DNA of 64,000 nucleotides from Muribaculaceae bacterium (GTDB lineage: Bacteria > Bacteroidota > Bacteroidia > Bacteroidales > Muribaculaceae): NCBI GenBank assembly GCA_017620635.1, contig JAGAUV010000026.1:24682-88681 (forward strand). The letters run 5' to 3'. The notes under the pieces are model-generated. The model made no database searches, was not told the DNA's origin, and was given only the letters and a program-made list of their open reading frames with translations. The first letter of the stretch is position 1. Each line of letters starts with the position of its first letter. Shown piece after piece: positions 8,442-17,817 of this stretch. The position numbers and the translations under genes are program-made.

Positions 8442-8932
8442 AGCAGAATAATACCGAGTTTAGCGCATGCGGTAGCGTCGGCAAGCGCGTCATGATGATT
8501 GTCGAGAGGAATACCGAAAAACTCGCATAGCATATCAAGTGATTTCGACGGGCACATGCCGCGCGGTATCGCCTTGCGTGCTGCGGCCAATGTGCACATA
8601 AACGGTTCGGGCTCGTCAAGGCCGTATATGCGGCATGCCGCGCGTATACAGCCGTAATCGAAAGGTGCATTATGCGCCACTATCGGCAGACCGCTTATCC
8701 ATGCCTGCCATTCTTTCCAGATGCTTGCGAAATTGGGCGCATCCCATGTATCCTCTTCCGTGAGGCCATGCACTGCTGTATTGTAGCGAGAATACCATTC
8801 CGGCTCGGGGCATACAAGCGAATAGCGGCTGTCTGTTATGATGCCGTCTATTACCTTGACCGCACCGATGGCACAGATGCTTGAGCGTTCGCTGTTGGCC
8901 GTTTCTACGTCTATTGCGACAAAGCTATCCAT
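8438..8932 (-). CDS. DEDDh 3'-5' exonuclease (DnaQ-like)
   Basis: A 164-residue single-domain exonuclease of the RNase T/DnaQ fold. Metal ligands are visible: D8 and E10 (AIDVETA), the Asp of HNAPFDYGC, and the H...D pair of HHDALADATA. It may trim DNA or RNA 3' ends. Without polymerase or BRCT domains its exact role is unclear; it is too short to be the full proofreading subunit of E. coli type. It overlaps ispH by 8 bp and the lipoprotein gene by 4 bp. Confidence 0.88.
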   Translation of the reverse strand: MDSFVAIDVETANSERSSICAIGAVKVIDGIITDSRYSLVCPEPEWYSRYNTAVHGLTEEDTWDAPNFASIWKEWQAWISGLPIVAHNAPFDYGCIRAACRIYGLDEPEPFMCTLAAARKAIPRGMCPSKSLDMLCEFFGIPLDNHHDALADATACAKLGIILL

Positions 8933-9791
8933 TCACGATTTCATTGGCTCTCGCGGCCACTTCATCCATCAGCCAGCGTGGAGTGGATGTCGCGCCGCAT
9001 ATGCCTATCGATTTGGCTTCTGTCAGCCACGAAGCTTCTATCTCGGTCGGATCGGCGACAAGATATGTATTCGGGTTCACATCGAGGCAATGGCGGTAGA
9101 GTACCTTGCCGTTGCTGCTCTTGGCTCCGGCAACAAACAGCACAACATCTTTGCCCGTCGAGAACTGGCGCAGATGGTCTACGCGGTTTGCCACCTGACG
9201 GCATATGGTGTCGTGATACTCGAAGTTTGCGCCCGGTTGCAGGCGTCGTTCTATTTCCGCTATTATGGCGCGGAAACCTTCGAGCGATTTTGTTGTCTGT
9301 GAGTACAGGGCTATGTCGCGCTTGAAATCTATCTTGTCGAGTCCCGAGGCATCCTCTATCACTATGGCATGTCCGTCGGTCTGTCCCACGAGGCCGTTAA
9401 CCTCGGCATGTCCGGCTTTACCGTAGATGATGATCTGTGTATCGGGGTTGCCGCTGTCGTACTTGGCCTTTATGCGCTGTTGCAGCCGAAGTACGACGGG
9501 GCATGTAGCGTCGATGATTTCGATATTCCGTTTCCTGGCCGTGTCGTAAGTGCTCGGCGGCTCGCCGTGGGCGCGAAGCAGCACCTTGACGTTCTCGAGC
9601 TCTCCAAGTCTGTCGTGGGTAATAGTCTGGAGTCCGTTGCGGCACAGACGTTCTACCTCGGCCGAATTATGTACGATGTCGCCGAGGCAGTAGAGCGGTC
9701 TGCCCTGGGCAAGTTCTTCCTCGGCCTTGCGTATCGCCGTGACAACACCGAAGCAGAAGCCCGACTCGCTGTCGATCTCTATTGTTGTCAT
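8925..9791 (-). CDS. ispH: 4-hydroxy-3-methylbut-2-enyl diphosphate reductase
   Basis: A 288-residue Fe-S enzyme for the last step of the MEP isoprenoid pathway, making IPP and DMAPP from HMBPP. The three cluster cysteines are in GFCFGV (C13), ATCPVV and GICGATSTP, and the substrate loop is also visible. Length is normal. Its start overlaps the stop of cmk by 4 bp, indicating translational coupling; cmk-ispH neighbourhood is common in Bacteroidales. Confidence 0.97.
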   Translation of the reverse strand: MTTIEIDSESGFCFGVVTAIRKAEEELAQGRPLYCLGDIVHNSAEVERLCRNGLQTITHDRLGELENVKVLLRAHGEPPSTYDTARKRNIEIIDATCPVVLRLQQRIKAKYDSGNPDTQIIIYGKAGHAEVNGLVGQTDGHAIVIEDASGLDKIDFKRDIALYSQTTKSLEGFRAIIAEIERRLQPGANFEYHDTICRQVANRVDHLRQFSTGKDVVLFVAGAKSSNGKVLYRHCLDVNPNTYLVADPTEIEASWLTEAKSIGICGATSTPRWLMDEVAARANEIVNG

Positions 9792-10480
9792 TTCGACATC
9801 ACTCTATTGAATTGGTCAAGCAGCCAAGCGTCCTGCTCCTCGATGCTCATGTCGGAATTGTCGATGGCTATGGCATCGTCGGCGCGGCGCAGAGGACTTT
9901 CCGCACGTGTTGTGTCGATATGGTCGCGGTGTACCACATTTGCCAGTACATCCTCATAGCTTACCTGCGATCCTTTCTCTATCATTTCCTTGAAGCGGCG
10001 GCGTGCTCTTGTCTCGGCCGAGGCGTCGACATATATCTTCAGTTCCGCGTCGGGGAATACCACCGAGCCAATGTCGCGTCCGTCCATCACTATGCCGCGC
10101 GCCTCGCCAAGCTTTTTCTGCATGGCCACGAGAGCGTGTCGCACCTCGGGCACTGCGGCTATCTGCGACACGGCGTTCGACACTCGCAGCCGCCGTATCT
10201 CGTTTTCTACATCCACACCGTTGAGCAGGGTGTGTTGGCTGCCGTCGGCCTGAGGCTCGAAGTCAATATGTATGTGAGGCAGGGCAGCGGTAAGGGCTTC
10301 CTTGTCGATATTGCCGTCGGCATCGATATAGTTGGCCTCGAGGGCAAACAATGTAACGGCACGGTACATCGCGCCTGAATCTATATAGCGGTAACCGATC
10401 GTAGAAGCAAGGCGACGAGCCATGGTGCTTTTACCGGACGATGAAAAGCCGTCGATAGCTATGATGATAGGTTTATCCAT
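9788..10480 (-). CDS. cmk: Cytidylate kinase
   Basis: A 230-residue P-loop nucleoside monophosphate kinase phosphorylating CMP and dCMP. The Walker A motif is GFSSSGKST near the N-terminus; the NMP-binding DSGAMYRAV and MDGRDIGSVVFPDAELKIYVD segments are typical. It is 3 bp downstream of porQ and overlaps ispH. Confidence 0.97.
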   Translation of the reverse strand: MDKPIIIAIDGFSSSGKSTMARRLASTIGYRYIDSGAMYRAVTLFALEANYIDADGNIDKEALTAALPHIHIDFEPQADGSQHTLLNGVDVENEIRRLRVSNAVSQIAAVPEVRHALVAMQKKLGEARGIVMDGRDIGSVVFPDAELKIYVDASAETRARRRFKEMIEKGSQVSYEDVLANVVHRDHIDTTRAESPLRRADDAIAIDNSDMSIEEQDAWLLDQFNRVMSK

Positions 10481-10483
10481 AAT

Positions 10484-11503
10484 TTATTGCATTAGATCAC
10501 TGAAGTTGTACGACAGGTTGAACATAAAAGTGGTCGCTCCGGTATGTGGCTGCGCAAGTGCAAGCGACACGCCGAAACTTTTTACTTTGATACCTCCGCC
10601 GAGCGAGAAGCCTGACAGAAAATTTCTGTTGTAGGTGCTCATGTCGGTACGGGTCTTGTAGTTGTAGCCCAATGAAATATAGTAGTTCGGACTCGATATG
10701 AGATCGATGCCGAAAACAAGGTGGCGGAAAAGATTGCTCATGAAAGAATCCTTTACCTGAGGTTTCGCTCCGCTGCTGCCGTCGCCGGTTTCGGTGTATG
10801 GCAGGTGCCATTTGGTCAGATTCCATGCTGTAATCGAAAGACGCAGAGGCAGCGAACCCAAGGATTTTGACCAGCCGAGACGTATGTCGAAGGGCAGCCG
10901 GTCATAACTGTCGTTGAAGCGTTTTACCTGACCGCCGAGGTTTGCCAGTACGAGCGACAGCGACATGTCATTGTCGGGATTGTAGTAGTTGATGCCGATG
11001 TCGGTCGATATTGCGAATGCGGTGTAGTCGGCATAGGAACTGTACAGTCCGCGCAGGCCTATGCCGCCTCGCAGACGGTCGGTAATGTCGTGTGAGTACA
11101 TTCCTCCGAAAGCCACATCCTTGGGCGAGAAAGAGCCTGTTATGGCTCCGTCTTCGGTTGTTTCTTTCATCTCGCCGTAGCCGAAATACTGTATGGAGGC
11201 CGACCACGCGGCTCTCTCGCCTGCGCTATGGCAGTAGCGTGCGCCGGCAAAATTCGATCCGCCAAGGTAGCGCATATAGTTCATCGCCGCCATACCGCTC
11301 ATTTCGGAGCCCAATAGCGCCGGATTCTGGTCTACGGTAGTAATATCGTCGTCGACAAGGCTTATATTGACACCGCCGAGACCGTATATCTTGGCCGATG
11401 AAGTCACGTTGAGATAGTTATAGGCCGTAGAGCCGTCCTGCGCCATTGCCAAAGGAGTGGAAACGACTGATAGTATATATGATATATAGCGTAATATCTT
11501 CAT
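10484..11503 (-). CDS. porQ: Type IX secretion system protein PorQ-like
   Basis: A 339-residue protein with a signal peptide (cleavage likely after PLAMA) and a predicted outer-membrane beta-barrel (alternating aromatic strands, final SYNFSDLMQ). The conserved start YNYLNVTSSAKIYGLGGVN and TTVDQNPALLG match PorQ. PorQ works with PorU, PorV and PorZ in T9SS attachment in Porphyromonas; none of those are in the window. It is first gene of a run porQ-cmk-ispH-exonuclease-lipoprotein. Confidence 0.88.
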   Translation of the reverse strand: MKILRYISYILSVVSTPLAMAQDGSTAYNYLNVTSSAKIYGLGGVNISLVDDDITTVDQNPALLGSEMSGMAAMNYMRYLGGSNFAGARYCHSAGERAAWSASIQYFGYGEMKETTEDGAITGSFSPKDVAFGGMYSHDITDRLRGGIGLRGLYSSYADYTAFAISTDIGINYYNPDNDMSLSLVLANLGGQVKRFNDSYDRLPFDIRLGWSKSLGSLPLRLSITAWNLTKWHLPYTETGDGSSGAKPQVKDSFMSNLFRHLVFGIDLISSPNYYISLGYNYKTRTDMSTYNRNFLSGFSLGGGIKVKSFGVSLALAQPHTGATTFMFNLSYNFSDLMQ

Positions 11504-11529
11504 TGTATGGCCGCGTGGCTTGGATCTTA

Positions 11530-11537
11530 CAAAGTTA
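11530..11537 (-). promoter_or_regulatory. -7 box of porQ
   Basis: The minus strand reads TAACTTTG, 27 bp upstream of the porQ ATG. The -33 element is not clear. Confidence 0.55.
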
Positions 11538-11593
11538 CTATTATTTAACGAGAATTTAGCCTGTCTATTGTCAAACTTACGTGAAATTAGCGT

Positions 11594-11627
11594 AAAAAAC
11601 GCCCGACGGGTTGATCCGCCGGGCGTC
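11594..11627 (-). terminator. Terminator of the PFOR gene
   Basis: On the minus strand ACGCCCGGCGG, loop ATCAA, CCCGTCGGGCGT then a run of six T. A textbook intrinsic terminator 22 bp after the PFOR stop. Confidence 0.9.
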
Positions 11628-11648
11628 TTCTACGGGTTATATACCTTT

Positions 11649-14600
11649 TTAGAGTTTTTCGTTTTTCTCTTCAAGAGGCTTGATGATGGGATCGGCGCCC
11701 CACTGCTGCTGCGACAGACGCAGGTAGTTGTTGTAGCGCCACTGAGCGTTTGCTTTTGCGGCAGCGAAGAGCTCTGCAGCCTCGGCAGGATACTGTTTCT
11801 GTACTGTCGCATAGCGTACTTCGCCGAGCAGGAACTTCTCGAAGTTGTCCCAGTTGGGAGCCTTGCTGTCGAGGGTAAACGGATTCTCTCCTCTTGTCTC
11901 TGCATCGGGGTTGTAGCGCCACAGGTGCCAGTAACCGCATTCTACCGCACGGGCCTGTTCGTCCTGGCTGTGACCCATGCCGGCCTTGATGCCGTGGTTG
12001 ATACAGGGCGAGTAGGCGATGATGAGCGACGGACCGTCGTATGCCTCAGCCTCGCGGATAGCCTTGAGGGTCTGTGCCTGGTCGGCGCCCATGGCAACCT
12101 GAGCCACATATACATAGCCGTAGGTAGAGGCGATGAGGCCGAGGTCTTTCTTGCGGATGCGTTTGCCGGCCGAAGCGAACTTGGCGATAGCGCCCAGAGG
12201 AGTAGCCTTGGACGACTGGCCGCCGGTATTGGAGTATACCTCGGTATCGAGAACGATTACATTTACATTCTCGCCGCTTGCCAGCACGTGGTCGAGACCG
12301 CCGAAGCCGATATCGTATGCGGCACCGTCGCCGGCGATGATCCACTGCGAACGGGCTACGATAAAGCCTTTCAGCTCGAGGAGTGCCTTGCATGTGTCGC
12401 AGCCGCAGGCCTCGCACATGGGCACGAGCTTGTCGGCAACTTCACGTGTTACGGCAGGGCTCATAGAGTTGTCGAGCCACTGCTGTGCAAGAGCCTTCAT
12501 GTCGGCCGAGCACTTGTCGCAGGCAATGATCTGCTGCATTACTGCGCCTACACGCTCGCGCATCTTGTTGGTGGCGATCTTCATGCCGAGGCCGAACTCT
12601 GCGAAGTCCTCGAAGAGTGAGTTGCCCCAGGCCGGACCGTGACCGGCGGAGTTGGTGGTGTAGGGGGTTGAAGGAACAGAGCCAGAGTAGATCGACGAGC
12701 AGCCTGTAGCGTTGGCTACCATCTCATGGTCGCCGTAGAGCTGGCTGATGAGTTTCACGTAAGGAGTCTCGCCGCAACCCGAGCAAGCGCCCGAGAACTC
12801 AAAGAGAGGCTGTGCGAACTGGCTGTTCTTCACATTCAGTTTCACATCCACGAGGTTCTGCTTTGAGGTAACGTGCTTTGTGCAGTATGTCCACTCGTTC
12901 TGATGATCGAGCTGAGTCTCGAGGGGTTTCATCTGCAGGGCCTTCACGCCTTTCTTGCCGGGGCATACGTCTACGCAGTTGCCGCAACCGAGACAGTCGA
13001 GTACGTCGACAGCCTGGATGAAGCGCATGCCTTTGAATGTCGGGCCGAGTGCCGGAATTGTGCCGGCCTCGCCCATAGGCGATGCTGCAACCTCAGCCTC
13101 GTCGAGAACGAAGGGACGGATAGAAGCGTGGGGGCATACATAAGCACACTTGTTGCACTGGATACAGTTTTCTTCGAGCCATTCGGGAACGAAAGCAGCC
13201 ACACCGCGTTTCTCGTAAGCAGCGGTGCCCTGTGCCCATGTGCCGTCTGCATTGTCCTTGAAGTCGCTTACTTTGAGGAGGTCGCCGTTCTGAGCGTTGA
13301 TCGGGCGTACGATATCGTTGATAAATGCCGGATCGTCGTTCGCTACCTTGGGTTCGTCGGGGAGCTGAGCCCATGCCGGGTCAACGGCGAGCTTGTGGTA
13401 TTCGCCGCCGCGGTCTACGGCCTGATTGTTCTTGTCCACTACATCCTGGCCCTTCTTGCCGTAGCTCTTCACGATGAATTTCTTCATCTGCTCGATGGCG
13501 AGATCTACGGGGATAACCTCTGTGATGCGGAAGAACGCGCTCTGAAGGATTGTGTTGGTGCGGTTGCCGAGACCGATTTCCTGAGCGATTCGGGTAGCGT
13601 TGATATAGTAAACTGTGATATTGTGCTCAGCGAAGTAGCGCTTGATGTTGTTGGGCAGGTTCTTTACCAGTTCCTCTCCTTCCCAGATGGTGTTGAGCAG
13701 GAATGTACCGCCGTCGCGGAGACCACGGGTAACATCGTACATACGCAGGTAAGCCTGTACGTGGCAAGCCACGAAGTTGGGGGTGTTTACCAGATATGTA
13801 GAGCGGATAGGCTTGTCGCCGAAGCGGAGGTGCGAGCAGGTAAAGCCGCCTGACTTCTTGGAGTCGTAGGCGAAATATGCCTGGCAGTATTTGTCGGTGT
13901 TGTCGCCGATGATCTTTACGGAGTTCTTGTTGGCACCTACAGTACCGTCGGCGCCAAGACCGAAGAACTTGGCCTCGAAAGTGCTTGCGTCGCCGAGGGC
14001 AACTTCAGGCATGAGGGGAAGCGAAGTGAAAGTCACGTCGTCGACTATGCCGAGAGTGAAGTGATCCTTGGGAGTGGGAAGAGCAAGATTCTCGTATACT
14101 GCGAGGATCTGGGCCGGGGTGGTGTCTTTCGAAGCAAGACCGTAACGGCCGCCTACGATTTCGGGCGCATTCTCTTTGCCATAGAAGCACTCCTTCACGT
14201 CGAGGTAGAGGGGCTCGCCGTTGGCACCGGGTTCTTTGGTGCGGTCGAGTACGGCGATACGTTTTGCGGTTGCAGGCACGGCTGCGAGGAAATGCTTGGC
14301 CGAGAAAGGACGATAGAGGTGTACTGCCACAAGGCCTACCTTCTCGCCTTTTGCAACGAGGCTGTCGATAGCTTCTTCGATGGCCTGTGTCACGCTGCCC
14401 ATGGCGATGATCACGCGATCAGCATCGGGTGCGCCGTAGTAGTTGAACAGGTGGTACTCGCGGCCGCAGATCTTGCTGATCTCAGCCATATAGTTTTCTA
14501 CGATCTCAGGAACGGCATTGTAGTGCTGGTTGCATGCCTCACGATGCTGGAAGAATACGTCGCCGTTTTCTGCCATGCCGCGAGCGACAGGAGCGTCGGG

Positions 14601-15233
14601 GGTAAGAGCGCGTTTGCGGAATGCGGCAAGTGCTTCGCGGTCGAGCAGCGGAGCCAGGTCTTCCTGCTCCATCACTTCGATTTTCTGTATCTCGTGAGAG
14701 GTACGGAAGCCGTCGAAGAAGTTGACGAAGGGCACGCTTGATTTGATAGTCGACAGGTGTGCGACACCGGCGAGATCCATAACTTCCTGTACCGAGCCTT
14801 CTGCAAGCATTGCGAAACCGGTCTGGCGTACCGACATTACGTCCTGATGGTCGCCGAAGATCGACAATGCGTGTGAAGCGATAGTACGGGCAGATACGTG
14901 GAATACGGAGGGCAGAAGCTCTCCGGCGATCTTGTACATGTTGGGGATCATCAGCAGGAGACCCTGCGATGCGGTGTAGGTAGTGGTAAGAGCACCGGCC
15001 TGAAGTGAGCCGTGTACGGCACCGGCGGCACCGCCTTCCGACTGCATTTCCTGTACCAATACTGTCTCGCCGAAGATGTTCTTGCGGCCTGCGGCAGACC
15101 ACTCGTCGACGTATTCAGCCATCGTCGACGACGGTGTAATGGGGTAAATGGCTGCTACTTCCGAGAACATGTAGCTCACGTGGGCGGCTGCCTGATTACC
15201 GTCGCAGGTCAAGAATTTTTTTTCTTTACTCAT
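11649..15233 (-). CDS. nifJ: Pyruvate:ferredoxin (flavodoxin) oxidoreductase
   Basis: A 1194-residue single-chain PFOR: pyruvate + CoA + oxidised ferredoxin gives acetyl-CoA + CO2 + reduced ferredoxin. Parts in order: pyrimidine-binding TPP domain (ITPSSTMAEYVDEW near 35), domain II, two ferredoxin-type [4Fe-4S] motifs near 689 (CIQCNKCAYVCP) and 745 (CLGCGNCVDVCP), the proximal-cluster cysteines near 811 (CSGCGE) and the TPP pyrophosphate site near 964 (GDGAAYDIGFGG). Length fits the D. africanus-type enzyme. Oxygen-sensitive chemistry points to an anaerobe. It stands alone between its own promoter and terminator; codon use looks like that of a highly expressed gene. Confidence 0.98.
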   Translation of the reverse strand: MSKEKKFLTCDGNQAAAHVSYMFSEVAAIYPITPSSTMAEYVDEWSAAGRKNIFGETVLVQEMQSEGGAAGAVHGSLQAGALTTTYTASQGLLLMIPNMYKIAGELLPSVFHVSARTIASHALSIFGDHQDVMSVRQTGFAMLAEGSVQEVMDLAGVAHLSTIKSSVPFVNFFDGFRTSHEIQKIEVMEQEDLAPLLDREALAAFRKRALTPDAPVARGMAENGDVFFQHREACNQHYNAVPEIVENYMAEISKICGREYHLFNYYGAPDADRVIIAMGSVTQAIEEAIDSLVAKGEKVGLVAVHLYRPFSAKHFLAAVPATAKRIAVLDRTKEPGANGEPLYLDVKECFYGKENAPEIVGGRYGLASKDTTPAQILAVYENLALPTPKDHFTLGIVDDVTFTSLPLMPEVALGDASTFEAKFFGLGADGTVGANKNSVKIIGDNTDKYCQAYFAYDSKKSGGFTCSHLRFGDKPIRSTYLVNTPNFVACHVQAYLRMYDVTRGLRDGGTFLLNTIWEGEELVKNLPNNIKRYFAEHNITVYYINATRIAQEIGLGNRTNTILQSAFFRITEVIPVDLAIEQMKKFIVKSYGKKGQDVVDKNNQAVDRGGEYHKLAVDPAWAQLPDEPKVANDDPAFINDIVRPINAQNGDLLKVSDFKDNADGTWAQGTAAYEKRGVAAFVPEWLEENCIQCNKCAYVCPHASIRPFVLDEAEVAASPMGEAGTIPALGPTFKGMRFIQAVDVLDCLGCGNCVDVCPGKKGVKALQMKPLETQLDHQNEWTYCTKHVTSKQNLVDVKLNVKNSQFAQPLFEFSGACSGCGETPYVKLISQLYGDHEMVANATGCSSIYSGSVPSTPYTTNSAGHGPAWGNSLFEDFAEFGLGMKIATNKMRERVGAVMQQIIACDKCSADMKALAQQWLDNSMSPAVTREVADKLVPMCEACGCDTCKALLELKGFIVARSQWIIAGDGAAYDIGFGGLDHVLASGENVNVIVLDTEVYSNTGGQSSKATPLGAIAKFASAGKRIRKKDLGLIASTYGYVYVAQVAMGADQAQTLKAIREAEAYDGPSLIIAYSPCINHGIKAGMGHSQDEQARAVECGYWHLWRYNPDAETRGENPFTLDSKAPNWDNFEKFLLGEVRYATVQKQYPAEAAELFAAAKANAQWRYNNYLRLSQQQWGADPIIKPLEEKNEKL

Positions 15234-15299
15234 AACGTTTGTAATCGTGATTATAATCTGTTTTTACTTCTTTCGTTTCAAGGGCAAATTTTGCCGATG

Positions 15300-15307
15300 C
15301 AAAGATA
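15300..15307 (-). promoter_or_regulatory. -7 box of the PFOR gene
   Basis: TATCTTTG followed by CA on the minus strand, about 67 bp before the start, with an A/T-rich spacer upstream. The -33 TTG is not evident. Confidence 0.6.
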
Positions 15308-15340
15308 GTGTTTTTTTATTAAACCACCGCTATATATGTA

Positions 15341-15389
15341 GGCAAAAACAGAAAGGGGAGCAGAAATAAATGAATAATTCCTGCTCCCC
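15341..15389 (-). terminator. Terminator of the arginine operon
   Basis: A 9-bp stem, GGGGAGCAG with CTGCTCCCC (15355-15363 and 15381-15389), a 17-base loop, then TTTCTGTTTTT on the minus strand. It lies after argH. Confidence 0.75.
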
Positions 15390-15394
15390 ACATT

Positions 15395-15440
15395 ATGTCT
15401 TTGAATGTCAGATCTCGATGTCTTTGAATGTCAGATCTCG
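15395..15440. repeat. 23-bp perfect tandem duplication at the argH stop
   Basis: Bases 15395-15417 and 15418-15440 are identical. The upstream copy (in argH orientation) contains the argH stop codon; the other copy lies wholly downstream, so the protein is unchanged. Confidence 0.95.
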
Positions 15441-16726
15441 CTCATGAGGCCGGCCATTTTGGCCTTGATAGCGTCGTTGGCCGGATTGCCTATGCTTCCG
15501 GTATGCGTATGGCATACCGTGCGGTCGGGCCTGTAGCTGCCGTCGGCAACGGCTTCGCCAACACGACGGTAGGCGTCGCGGAAGGGGACACCAGACAGTA
15601 CGAGGCGGTTAACTTCTTCGACTGTAAATATATAGTCGTAGCGCGGATCGTCGAGTATATTGTCTTTTACACGTATATGCCGCAGCATGAAGTCGGCCAT
15701 TTCGAGGCTTTCGACGAGCTCGCTTGTCGCCGGGAAAAGTATGTCCTTCATCAGCTGCAGATCGCGGTTGTAGCCCAAGGGCAGATTTGCCGTCAGTATA
15801 GCCAGCTCTCCCGGTATCGACTGCAGGCGGTTACATTTGCCGCGCATGATCTCGAACACGTCGGGATTCTTTTTATGCGGCATGATCGACGAGCCTGTAG
15901 TAAGTTCGTCAGGGAAGGAAACAAAGCCGAAATTGCCGCACATCCACATGCAGATGTCGTGAGCCATGTGTCCCAAGGTCGATGCAACGGCGGCAATGGC
16001 TGCCGCTATGGCACGCTCCGTCTTGCCACGGCTCATCTGTGCGGCCACGACATTATAGTGGGGTCGGTCGAAGCCGAGCAGTCGGGTGGTCATTTCCCTG
16101 TCGAGCGGAAACGAAGAGCCATATCCGGCCGCGGAGCCGAGCGGATTCTGATTTGTGATGCGGTAGGCCGCCAGCACCATCTGCATGTCATCGGTCAGAG
16201 CCTCGGCATAGGCACCGAACCACAGCCCGAACGACGACGGCATAGCCACCTGCAGATGTGTGTAGCCGGGCATAAGCTTGTCGCGGTGTTCCTCTGAGAG
16301 AGATATGAGGCGGCCGAAGAGTCGGTCGACGGCATTTGCGAGTCTCTTGAGCTCGTCGCGGAAGAATAGCTTGAGGTCGACAAGCACCTGGTCGTTGCGC
16401 GAGCGCCCCGAGTGTATTTTCTTGCCTATATCGCCCAGGCGGGCGGTAAGCATGAACTCGACCTGAGAATGGACGTCCTCGACGCCTTCGTCAATCGTAA
16501 ATTCTCCGCGTTCGATAGCCCCGGCGATATCCGACAGCGCCGGCAACAGTCTGGCGAGCTCGTCGTCTCCGAGCAGACCGATCTTGTTGAGCATGCGTAT
16601 ATGGGCCATGGAGCCTTCCACGTCGTATCGGGCCAGACGGAGGTCGAGCTCGCGGTCGCGGCCCACTGTATAGTTTTCGATTGCGGCATCAGGGTCGAAT
16701 CCCTTGTTCCAGAGTTGTTTTGCCAT
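15431..16726 (-). CDS. argH: Argininosuccinate lyase
   Basis: A 431-residue fumarase/aspartase-superfamily enzyme splitting argininosuccinate to arginine and fumarate, the last step of the pathway. The signature GSSIMPHKKNPD lies near 274; SGRSRNDQ and YTHLQVAMP segments are also present. Last gene of the arginine operon; its start is inside the end of the argE'-like gene (38-bp overlap). Confidence 0.97.
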   Translation of the reverse strand: MAKQLWNKGFDPDAAIENYTVGRDRELDLRLARYDVEGSMAHIRMLNKIGLLGDDELARLLPALSDIAGAIERGEFTIDEGVEDVHSQVEFMLTARLGDIGKKIHSGRSRNDQVLVDLKLFFRDELKRLANAVDRLFGRLISLSEEHRDKLMPGYTHLQVAMPSSFGLWFGAYAEALTDDMQMVLAAYRITNQNPLGSAAGYGSSFPLDREMTTRLLGFDRPHYNVVAAQMSRGKTERAIAAAIAAVASTLGHMAHDICMWMCGNFGFVSFPDELTTGSSIMPHKKNPDVFEIMRGKCNRLQSIPGELAILTANLPLGYNRDLQLMKDILFPATSELVESLEMADFMLRHIRVKDNILDDPRYDYIFTVEEVNRLVLSGVPFRDAYRRVGEAVADGSYRPDRTVCHTHTGSIGNPANDAIKAKMAGLMSEI

Positions 16727-17810
16727 TTGCTAAGTTCTTTATTAACTGAGGATAGATGTGTAGTGCCTCGTTTATTTCTTCGAGGCGTATGTATTCGTCG
16801 GCCATATGAGAACGCGAAGATTCTCCCGGGCCGATTTTGAGTGAAGGTATACCGTGCATCAGAGCCATGTCGGAAGTGGTGGGCGACACAAAAGGTTCGA
16901 GCCCGAGCGAGCATGCCGCCGCAAGCAGAGGATGACCGGGCATAAGGGCCGAAGCCTGTATGTGTGTCGATCTGGGCGTGAGCACGCTCCACTTTACCTG
17001 TTTCTGCAGCATCTCTACGGTCTCGGCATTGGTATACGCATCGGTAGTGCGCACGTCGGCCACGTAGCGGCACTGCGCAGGCACTACATTGTGCTGGCTC
17101 CCGGCTTCTATCATGGTCACGCTTACCTTTATCGGGCCGAGGACACTGCTCTCGAGTGGTGGAGAAAAGCTGCGCAGACGCCCGATGTCTTCAATGGCCC
17201 GATATATCGCATTGATGCCTTCGTCGCGCGCCGCATGCCCCTGACGGCCTTCGGCGACACAGTCGAGCACAAGCAGACCTCGTTCGGCCATTGCCGGCTG
17301 CATGCCTGTGGGCTCGCCTACAATAGCCATGTCGGGTTTCATGCCTCGTTTTTCGAGTTCGGGGAGCAAAGCCCTCATGCCCTGCGGCGACATGGTCTCC
17401 TCAGCCGCCGATATCGCTATGACGAGATTGAACGGCATAAGAGTGCCGGCCATGTCGACAAAGGTCTCGGCAAGCGCCACACCCGAGGCTCCGGCATCGT
17501 TGCTGCCGAGGCCATAAAGACAGCCGTCGGCGATGTCGGGCTTATAGGGATTGCGAGTATAGGCATCGGATGGCTTTACCGTGTCGTGGTGCGAATTGAG
17601 CAGGAGGGTAGGGCGTCCGGGCCTGAAGCCGGGTGCCACCGCAAAGATGTTGTTGTATATTCTTTGGGTCTCGAATCCGTGCCGGCCGAACCAGTCCTGC
17701 CAGATCGCGGCTGTCGCCTCCTCGTGCCCTGAGGTCGATGGCGTCGAGATGAGACGGCGCAAAAGTGCTACCGCATCGTCAAGCCGTGGGGGTGTATGGT
17801 ATGCTTGCAT
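16689..17810 (-). CDS. M20 deacylase, probable N-acyl-ornithine/citrulline deacylase
   Basis: A 373-residue M20 metallopeptidase-family protein. Visible metal-site motifs are NSHHDTV, GLGSNDAG and SAAEET. In this operon it should remove the acyl group from N-succinyl- (or N-acetyl-) citrulline or ornithine; the ArgF' neighbour acts on acyl-ornithine, so acyl-citrulline is the natural substrate. The frame is open further upstream, but the ATG at 17808-17810 lies 7 bp after argB and gives MQAYHTPPRLDDAVALLRRL, a normal start. Its 3' end overlaps argH by 38 bp. The exact acyl specificity cannot be read from sequence. Confidence 0.88.
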   Translation of the reverse strand: MQAYHTPPRLDDAVALLRRLISTPSTSGHEEATAAIWQDWFGRHGFETQRIYNNIFAVAPGFRPGRPTLLLNSHHDTVKPSDAYTRNPYKPDIADGCLYGLGSNDAGASGVALAETFVDMAGTLMPFNLVIAISAAEETMSPQGMRALLPELEKRGMKPDMAIVGEPTGMQPAMAERGLLVLDCVAEGRQGHAARDEGINAIYRAIEDIGRLRSFSPPLESSVLGPIKVSVTMIEAGSQHNVVPAQCRYVADVRTTDAYTNAETVEMLQKQVKWSVLTPRSTHIQASALMPGHPLLAAACSLGLEPFVSPTTSDMALMHGIPSLKIGPGESSRSHMADEYIRLEEINEALHIYPQLIKNLANGKTTLEQGIRP

Positions 17811-17817
17811 CTCCGGC

